Shown: piece after piece, positions 1 through 4,505 of the stretch
Numbering within the stretch: position 1 is the stretch's first letter
How the letters are laid out: the number at the start of each line of letters is the position of its first letter
NCBI GenBank assembly: GCA_022572335.1
Contig: JACZWD010000161.1
Span: forward strand, 1 to 6,036
Length of the DNA: 6,036 nucleotides
DNA from: Pseudomonadota bacterium
Lineage (GTDB): Bacteria; Pseudomonadota; Alphaproteobacteria; Rhodospirillales; 2-02-FULL-58-16
Reading direction: 5' to 3'
Notes under the pieces: model-generated
What the model was told of the DNA's origin: nothing
The model's input: only the letters and a program-made list of their open reading frames with translations
The model's database searches: none
Translations under genes and position numbers: made by a program

Positions 1-781
<781 letters not shown>

Positions 782-846
782 GGGCGCGGTCCCGGGAAGG
801 GGTTTTGGATTTGGGGATCATGGACCGATGGTTTATCCTCTCTCTC
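782..846. promoter_or_regulatory. Short divergent gap between carB and the antitoxin gene
   Basis: This 65-bp gap separates two divergent start codons, carB reading left and the antitoxin reading right. Any promoter for either gene that is not supplied by read-through should lie here. On the plus strand, TTGGGG (811-816) and TATCCT (834-839) are 17 bp apart and could be weak -35/-10 elements. Transcription would then begin almost at the antitoxin ATG (847), giving a leaderless or nearly leaderless message, which fits the missing Shine-Dalgarno sequence there. On the minus strand I see no convincing promoter. The assignment is tentative. Confidence 0.3.
832..841 (-). repeat. Left copy of a short direct repeat at the edge of the acquired block
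   Basis: Read on the minus strand the sequence is AGAGGATAAA. It matches the carA/nuclease junction (AGAGGTGATAAA, 2443-2454) in the same orientation except for a two-base TG difference. It may be a trace of insertion or recombination, or chance similarity of purine-rich sequence near gene starts. Confidence 0.25.
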
Positions 847-1077
847 ATGACGAAGCTATTGCAAAAGGTTTTGGCCCGGCTGGTGGAACTCCCGGACGAG
901 GAGCAGGACGCGTGCGCGTCGATCCTGTTGGCAGAGATTGATTCCAACAAGCGCTGGCAACAGGCCTTCGATGACTCCCATGATGTCTTGGAAACCCTTG
1001 CCGACGAGGCCATGGAGGAGCACAAGGCGGGCAAGACCACGCCGTTGCATTTCAATGGTTCCGACAAGCCGGAATGA
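847..1077 (+). CDS. Putative antitoxin of a RelE/ParE-type toxin-antitoxin pair
   Basis: This small acidic protein of 76 residues probably neutralises the toxin encoded directly downstream. The sequence looks helical: LPDEEQDACASILLAEI (residues 15-31), then an RWQQAFDDSHDVLETLADEAMEEH-type stretch (36-59) and a short tail beginning AGKTTPL (61-67). From memory, this pattern (LPxEEQD, then RWxxAF, then LAxEAxxEHxxGxT) is seen in small proteins encoded immediately before RelE/ParE-like toxins. No classical helix-turn-helix, AbrB or Phd domain is obvious, so its DNA-binding mode is unclear. Its stop overlaps the toxin start in ATGA (1074-1077), implying translational coupling. The ATG at 847 lacks a Shine-Dalgarno sequence. 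An in-frame ATG at 820 and a TTG at 805 could extend it by 9 or 14 residues, but the added residues do not look like the family. Confidence 0.72.
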   Translation: MTKLLQKVLARLVELPDEEQDACASILLAEIDSNKRWQQAFDDSHDVLETLADEAMEEHKAGKTTPLHFNGSDKPE

Positions 1078-1361
1078 AATCCAGGGCGACCTCCCGCTTT
1101 TGGGACCTTTATCACGCCCTGCCTGAAAACGTTCAACGCCACGCCGGCAAGGCTTTCAGGACATGGACCGAAAACCCGGCCCATCCGGGAATGCGTTTCA
1201 GGCAAGTTCACCCCTCGAGGCGGATTTATTCCATCCGTGTCGGCCTGCGCTGGCGCGCTCTCGGGCAACGAAGCGACGATACAATGATCTGGTTCTGGAT
1301 CGGCTCCCACGCAGAGTACGACCGGCTTGTGGCGAAGGTCCGCGATCGGCCCCCCCGGTAG
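1074..1361 (+). CDS. Putative RelE/ParE-superfamily toxin
   Basis: This basic protein of 95 residues has the length and pattern of RelE/ParE-fold toxins. It has an N-terminal helical part (FWDLYHALPENVQRHAGKAF, residues 9-28), then NPAHPGMRFRQV (34-45), a strand-rich core IYSIRVGLRWRALG (51-64), and a closing IWFWIGSHAEYDRLV (72-86). Arg55, Arg61, His79 and Tyr82 are candidate functional residues, because RelE toxins that cut mRNA on the ribosome use conserved arginines and a C-terminal tyrosine. ParE members instead poison gyrase, and the sequence alone does not decide between these targets. The gene overlaps the putative antitoxin by four bases. A run of seven C (1350-1356) lies in its last codons, so a slip there would change only the extreme C-terminus. 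It converges with the nuclease gene, 92 bp away. The toxin family call is fairly confident; activity is unproven. Confidence 0.78.
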   Translation: MKSRATSRFWDLYHALPENVQRHAGKAFRTWTENPAHPGMRFRQVHPSRRIYSIRVGLRWRALGQRSDDTMIWFWIGSHAEYDRLVAKVRDRPPR

Positions 1362-1410
1362 CCGGGGAACTGCCTCCTCGCCAAACCGGTCTAGAACGCC
1401 TTGATGAATC

Positions 1411-1434
1411 TTATGCAGGTAAATTTGAGCATAA
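1411..1434. repeat. AT-rich dyad between convergent genes
   Basis: TTATGC (1411-1416) and GCATAA (1429-1434) form six-base inverted arms around a 12-base spacer, in the 92-bp gap between the toxin and nuclease stop codons. An A-run follows on the plus strand. Neither strand places a T-run after the stem, so it does not fit a standard intrinsic terminator. It may have no function. Confidence 0.25.
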
Positions 1435-1453
1435 AAAATATTCGTAGGAAGAA

Positions 1454-2443
1454 TTATCTAGTTTTAAGATATTCAACCAATGCCTCGCCTGCTTCTTTTA
1501 AAATAGAGGTGTAGGTTCTAAGCACCGGTACTTTGTAGCCGACAATCTGGGACATTTCCGAGTAGGAGATGGGCGGGTCTATCCGCCTAAACTCTTGGAG
1601 ATCGACGTAATACTCCTCGTCGTCACCCCTGGCTCGGACGCCGTGCGGGACCTTGGCCTTGCCATAAGCGACGAGCCCTTCCCTGTTCCGGTATAGAAAC
1701 ACAACGTCGTTCCTGCCAATGTTTGTTATCGAGTATTTCCAGGGGTCGTGAAACGCGGCGGCGCGGTGCTCTGTCAGCATGTACTGGTCGTCGGCAGGGT
1801 TGTTGCCGTAGTTCGTGTTGATAATGTGGAAGCGCGATTCGACATCTTCATAGGGATCGTCTTCGGCGCCAAGGGCGTCAAAAGAAACAAAATACATACG
1901 CTCGATTTGATAGACCCGATATATCCATGGGCGGATGTCTACACCTTGCGACGTCCAATATTGGACCGCCTCACGCGTTTGATGATCCAAACCGTTAGTC
2001 ATTACAATCAAGACTTGTTGGTGATTCCATTGCCTGGAATCAAGCGGTTCATTCAGCTCAAAATGGTTCTGATGAAACTTTGCCAAATTTTTTGTTGTAT
2101 CATGCTGCAACAATTGAGAAAGCCTATCGTAATCATAGGTTGAGAATATCTGAGCGTATCGCATCACTTGGAGTAGATTTTCCTTTCGGCTTTCCCATGC
2201 TTTCAATTCAAATAGGAACAGCTTGCCGGTCTTGTCGACGGCAATGATGTCGGGTTCTTCTTGCCAAGCACGAGATTGAGAGATAGGCAACAGTTCCTCG
2301 TGCCTTAGGACGCGAGATAGGTTGTCAAATAGGATGGCCTGCAGGTCGATTTCTTTCAGACCAATGTCGGCCAAGGTTACAGGCGGCAACAGCGATAATG
2401 CGTTTTCCTGCCGGTGTCCTTTGAGTTTAATGCGAAACAGCAT
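1454..2443 (-). CDS. Putative PD-(D/E)XK nuclease with C-terminal EVE/PUA-like domain
   Basis: This protein of 329 residues has an apparent two-domain design. The N-terminal half carries a PD-(D/E)XK signature: PDIIAVD (64-70), then FLFELKAWES (76-85), giving Asp65 and the Glu79-x-Lys81 pair as metal/catalytic residues. It is followed by QVMRY (92-96), matching the QxxxY motif of RecB-like nucleases. VLIVMTNGLD (144-153) and VDIRPWIYRVYQI (168-180) look like later core elements. The C-terminal part (about 205-325) starts FHIINTN and contains DPWKYSITNIGRNDVVFLYR (233-252) and GLVAYGKA (256-263), a pattern I associate with EVE/PUA-like folds, some of which read modified bases. No membrane or signal segment is visible. 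The inferred role is a DNA nuclease guided by base modification, possibly antiviral. The gene is low in GC and starts three bases after the carA stop with a strong Shine-Dalgarno sequence, so it is probably co-expressed with carA. I do not recognise a named gene. Confidence 0.8.
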   Translation of the reverse strand: MLFRIKLKGHRQENALSLLPPVTLADIGLKEIDLQAILFDNLSRVLRHEELLPISQSRAWQEEPDIIAVDKTGKLFLFELKAWESRKENLLQVMRYAQIFSTYDYDRLSQLLQHDTTKNLAKFHQNHFELNEPLDSRQWNHQQVLIVMTNGLDHQTREAVQYWTSQGVDIRPWIYRVYQIERMYFVSFDALGAEDDPYEDVESRFHIINTNYGNNPADDQYMLTEHRAAAFHDPWKYSITNIGRNDVVFLYRNREGLVAYGKAKVPHGVRARGDDEEYYVDLQEFRRIDPPISYSEMSQIVGYKVPVLRTYTSILKEAGEALVEYLKTR

Positions 2444-2454
2444 TTATCACCTCT
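2443..2454 (-). repeat. Right copy of a short direct repeat at the carA/nuclease junction
   Basis: The minus-strand sequence AGAGGTGATAAA spans the last carA codon, its stop, the three-base gap and the first base of the nuclease start codon. It resembles AGAGGATAAA at 832-841. The similarity may mark the insertion edge or be coincidental, because this stretch is also a ribosome binding site. Confidence 0.25.
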
Positions 2455-3631
2455 TTCCGATCATATCGGTAAACCGCGCGAACAGGTAATGGCTGTCCTG
2501 GGGGCCGGGCGAGGCCTCGGGGTGGTACTGCACGGAAAAGACCGGCCGGCCCTCCACCTTCAGGCCCTCCAGCGTGCCGTCGAAGAGCGACGTGTGGGTC
2601 TCGATGACGCCGCGGGGCAGGGACTCCCTGTCGACGACGAAGCCGTGGTTCTGGCTGGTGATCGCCACCCGGCCGGTTTCCAGGTCCTTGACCGGATGGT
2701 TGGCGCCGCGGTGCCCGAGGTGCATCTTGAAGGTCCTGGCGCCCAGCGCCAGGGCCAGAATCTGGTGGCCCAGGCAGATGCCGAACACGGGCAGGCCGCT
2801 GGCCAGCAGTCCGTGCACCATGGGCACCGCGTATTCCCCGGTCGCCGCCGGGTCGCCGGGGCCGTTGGAGAGGAATATGCCGTCCGGCCGGTGGCCCAGC
2901 ACGTCGTCCGCCGAGGCGGTCGCGGCGACCACGGTGACCCGGCAGCCGGCGGCGGCGAGGCAGCGCAGGATGTTGCGCTTGGCGCCGAAATCGACGGCGA
3001 CCACGTGATACGTGGGCGCCGTCTGGCGGGCGTACCCGTGGCCGAGGGACCACGCCGCCTCGTCCCAGGTAAACGTCTGGCGGCAGGTCACTTCCCTGGC
3101 CAGGTCCATGCCCTCGAGCCCCGGCCAGGCGGCGGCCCGGGCGCAGAGGGCGTCGACGTCGATGTCGCCGTCCTCGGCGTGGACGATGGCGCCCCTGGGG
3201 GCGCCGCCGTCGCGAATCCGGCGCGTCAGCCGGCGCGTATCCACCCCGGTGACGGCGACCAGTCCGAAGGACTTGAGCCAGGCGTCCAGGTGGCCGGCCG
3301 AGCGCCAGTTGGCCGGGTCCGTGATGGCGGCGCGCAGCACAAGGCCGCGCACCGCCGGGGTGGCGGTTTCGATGTCCTCGGCGTTGGTGCCGACGTTGCC
3401 GATGTGGGGGAAGGTAAAGGTGATGATCTGGCCGGCATAGGACGGATCGGTGAGGATTTCCTGGTACCCGGTGACGGCGGTGTTGAAGCAGACCTCGCCC
3501 ACCGCCGAGCCCACGGCCCCGGCGCCGCGTCCCCAGAACACCGATCCGTCGTCCAACACCAGCGCGGCGTTGGCTCCGTGCGGACGGACGCCCCCCGGTG
3601 CCGGCACGGGGGCGGCGGCTGGATCGGACAT
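2447..3631 (-). CDS. carA: Carbamoyl-phosphate synthase small (glutaminase) subunit
   Basis: CarA hydrolyses glutamine and passes ammonia through a tunnel to CarB. At 394 residues it is close to the usual size (about 380-400). The CarA-specific N-terminal domain is clear, with FNTAVTGYQEILTDPSYAGQ (49-68) and FPHIGNVGTN (74-83). The class I glutamine amidotransferase domain follows from about residue 208: VDFGAKRNILR (213-223), LSNGPGDP (254-261), the nucleophile motif GICLGHQ with Cys286 (284-290), TSQNHGF (325-331) and QYHPE with His370 and Glu372 (368-372). The catalytic triad is intact. The first 20 or so residues, rich in Ala and Pro, are an extension poorly conserved in the family. The ATG at 3631 is supported by GAGGAT nine bases upstream. 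carB does not follow directly; the nuclease gene does, with three bases between stop and start. Confidence is very high. Confidence 0.98.
   Translation of the reverse strand: MSDPAAAPVPAPGGVRPHGANAALVLDDGSVFWGRGAGAVGSAVGEVCFNTAVTGYQEILTDPSYAGQIITFTFPHIGNVGTNAEDIETATPAVRGLVLRAAITDPANWRSAGHLDAWLKSFGLVAVTGVDTRRLTRRIRDGGAPRGAIVHAEDGDIDVDALCARAAAWPGLEGMDLAREVTCRQTFTWDEAAWSLGHGYARQTAPTYHVVAVDFGAKRNILRCLAAAGCRVTVVAATASADDVLGHRPDGIFLSNGPGDPAATGEYAVPMVHGLLASGLPVFGICLGHQILALALGARTFKMHLGHRGANHPVKDLETGRVAITSQNHGFVVDRESLPRGVIETHTSLFDGTLEGLKVEGRPVFSVQYHPEASPGPQDSHYLFARFTDMIGKR
2450..2453 (-). promoter_or_regulatory. Ribosome binding site of the nuclease gene, inside carA
   Basis: GAGG, within AAAGAGGTG on the minus strand, lies six bases before the nuclease ATG (2441-2443) and is part of the last carA sense codons. 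It supports the chosen nuclease start and implies that ribosomes ending carA can reinitiate on the nuclease gene. Confidence 0.65.
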
Positions 3632-3640
3632 GGGCGGCGA

Positions 3641-3646
3641 ATCCTC
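3641..3646 (-). promoter_or_regulatory. Ribosome binding site of carA
   Basis: GAGGAT on the minus strand ends nine bases before the carA ATG (3629-3631). It supports this start over longer readings, which are in other frames. Confidence 0.6.
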
Positions 3647-3659
3647 GGATTACAGGTTG

Positions 3660-3675
3660 GGGCGCCCCGGCGCCC
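3660..3675 (-). repeat. GC-rich stem-loop sequence in the carA leader (proximal)
   Basis: GGGCGCC (3660-3666) and GGCGCCC (3669-3675) are perfect inverted arms with a two-base gap, so the outermost pairs could form a tight hairpin in the carA leader RNA. No T-run follows, so it is not a standard intrinsic terminator. A regulatory role is speculative. Confidence 0.35.
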
Positions 3676-3695
3676 GGTTCGAGACCGCCTATCGC

Positions 3696-3713
3696 CCCGG
3701 CGCCGTCGCCGGG
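3696..3713 (-). repeat. GC-rich stem-loop sequence in the carA leader (distal)
   Basis: CCCGGCG (3696-3702) and CGCCGGG (3707-3713) are perfect seven-base arms with a four-base loop. With the neighbouring hairpin it could give the carA leader RNA a structured 5' part. High-GC DNA often yields such dyads by chance. Confidence 0.35.
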
Positions 3714-3823
3714 CTTCCCGGGAAAGGGCGGCGGCCGATTTGAAGCGTGCGGCCGAACCGCCGTTGTCTTAAGCAAAAGCCGTGCCGCGGTCAAGGCCCA
3801 AGTCGCGCAAATTATTCTTCTAT

Positions 3824-3842
3824 TTCAATAGGTTAAATTGAA
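3824..3842. repeat. AT-rich dyad in the carA/yqeY gap
   Basis: TTCAAT (3824-3829) and ATTGAA (3837-3842) are six-base inverted arms separated by seven bases. They lie in the most AT-rich part of the divergent region, where a carA promoter is expected. This could be an operator for a dimeric regulator. No specific regulator can be named. Confidence 0.3.
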
Positions 3843-3850
3843 TCAAGAAG

Positions 3851-3879
3851 TTGCCTTTTGGACCGTTTTTCGGTAACGT
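3851..3879 (+). promoter_or_regulatory. Possible yqeY promoter
   Basis: TTGCCT (3851-3856) and TAACGT (3874-3879) are 17 bp apart, matching four and three of six consensus positions of a housekeeping promoter. They place transcription about 25 bases before the yqeY start. The -10-like part lies inside an imperfect dyad. The match is weak. Confidence 0.3.
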
Positions 3880-3895
3880 CCACGTTTCCCGAAAA
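3867..3895. repeat. Imperfect dyad just upstream of yqeY
   Basis: Two nested sets of inverted arms share one centre near 3880: TTTTCGG (3867-3873) with CCGAAAA (3889-3895), and AACGT (3875-3879) with ACGTT (3882-3886). Only a small internal mismatch separates them. The T-run precedes and the A-run follows, the opposite of an intrinsic terminator. It could be an operator over the promoter or a hairpin near the yqeY start. Confidence 0.45.
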
Positions 3896-3910
3896 TCCTG
3901 GGGGCGCACC

Positions 3911-4366
3911 ATGCTCCGCACCCGTCTGAACGACGCCTTGAAGGCCGCCATGAAGGCCAAGGAGACGCGGACCATCGCCACCGTACGGCTGATCCTGGCG
4001 GCGCTTAAGGACCGCGATATCGCCGCCCGCGGCAAGGGCAACCTGGAAGGAATCGACGAAGACGGCATTCTCGCCATGCTGCAGTCGATGATCAAGCAGC
4101 GGCGCGAAAGCATCGTCTTGTACGAAAAGGGGCAGCGGCTGGACCTGGCCCGGCAGGAGGCCGAGGAAATCACCGTCATCGAGCAGTTTCTGCCCCGGCA
4201 ATTGGGGGAAGACGAGATGGCGGAGGCCATCATGGCGGTGATCGGGGACGTGGAGGCGAAAAGCCTGAAAGACATGGGCCGCACCATGGCCGCCCTGAAG
4301 GAACGCTACGCCGGACGCATGGATTTCCACAAGGCCAGCGCCCGGGTCAAGGAGCAGCTTGGCTGA
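3911..4366 (+). CDS. yqeY: GatB/YqeY-family protein
   Basis: This complete protein of 151 residues has the standard length of the YqeY family. YqeY proteins are small and helical, resembling the tail domain of GatB, the amidotransferase subunit that handles misacylated tRNA; their own function is not firmly established and tRNA binding is presumed. Typical family features are an N-terminal LRTRLNDALKAAMKAKE stretch (2-18), TIATVRLILAALKDRDI (21-37), MIKQRRESI (61-69), YEKGQRLDLA (72-81), EEITVIEQFLPRQLGEDEM (85-103) and a C-terminal KDMGRTMAALKERYAGRMD (119-137). The ATG at 3911 is preceded by GGGGG six bases upstream. A longer in-frame reading from 3851 adds 20 unfamiliar residues and is less likely. 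It is followed after 139 bp by dnaG, an order common in alphaproteobacteria. Confidence 0.93.
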   Translation: MLRTRLNDALKAAMKAKETRTIATVRLILAALKDRDIAARGKGNLEGIDEDGILAMLQSMIKQRRESIVLYEKGQRLDLARQEAEEITVIEQFLPRQLGEDEMAEAIMAVIGDVEAKSLKDMGRTMAALKERYAGRMDFHKASARVKEQLG

Positions 4367-4505
4367 GGGCGGGCCGACCCCCCCCTGTGAATCGCGGGGA
4401 TTCCGGGGATAACGTTTACTTTCGTTCTGTCGCCGGGCGTGTAGGATAGGCACGCGTCGTCACCCCTGTTTTCGCCAATTCCATTGAAGGCATCGACCAA
4501 CCGGC
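4367..4505 (+). promoter_or_regulatory. Gap between yqeY and dnaG
   Basis: This 139-bp gap is long enough to hold a separate dnaG promoter. It contains a run of eight C (4378-4385), then GGGGAT twice (4396-4401 and 4405-4410), nine bases apart in the same orientation. A TAGGAT hexamer (4442-4447) could be a -10 element with a poor TTTCGT (4420-4425) as -35. I see no clear intrinsic terminator after yqeY. Confidence 0.3.

Larger units (their letters stand above)
782..2446. other. Putative acquired block separating carA from carB
   Basis: The interval between the carA stop and the carB start holds three genes unrelated to carbamoyl phosphate synthesis: a plus-strand toxin-antitoxin-like pair and a minus-strand nuclease/EVE-like gene. 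Direct counts show a composition break. Positions 1981-2160 have about 35-40% GC, a carA stretch at 3121-3180 has 80%, and a toxin-antitoxin stretch at 961-1020 has about 58%. No transposase, integrase, tRNA or inverted terminal repeats are visible, so this is not a recognisable transposon. A short degenerate direct repeat (832-841 and 2443-2454) lies near the two ends. The most likely reading is lateral acquisition into an ancestral carAB operon, perhaps in two events. Confidence 0.6.
3632..3910. promoter_or_regulatory. Divergent control region between carA and yqeY
   Basis: This 279-bp non-coding stretch should contain promoters in both directions. The part next to carA (3632-3780) is very GC-rich and holds two strong stem-loop sequences plus a ten-base palindrome TTCCCGGGAA (3715-3724). 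The middle (about 3808-3850) is AT-rich and is the likely place for the carA promoter on the minus strand, although I see no good -35/-10 pair there. The part next to yqeY holds a possible plus-strand promoter and an imperfect dyad. Reading frames crossing this region look like composition artefacts. Confidence 0.6.

Noticed and set aside
1350..1356. Seven-C run at the toxin end as a phase-variation switch
   Set aside because: A slip would alter only the last few residues after the conserved fold, so on/off switching is unlikely. A longer eight-C run at 4378-4385 is non-coding.
1411..1434. TTATGC...GCATAA dyad as a bidirectional terminator
   Set aside because: On neither strand does a T-run follow the stem, and the arms are short and AT-rich.
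1748..2143. A 131-codon plus-strand frame inside the nuclease gene
   Set aside because: It is antisense to the nuclease gene, with no ribosome binding site or recognisable motif.
2414..3794. Long open frames on both strands over carA (452 codons plus, 455 codons minus in another frame)
   Set aside because: carA with its intact catalytic triad explains this DNA. The other frames read as Arg/Gly/Pro/Ala-rich low-complexity sequence.
4391..4410. Two GGGGAT copies upstream of dnaG as an iteron or CRISPR-like repeat
   Set aside because: There are only two six-base copies in a G-rich stretch, too few and too simple to support such a call.
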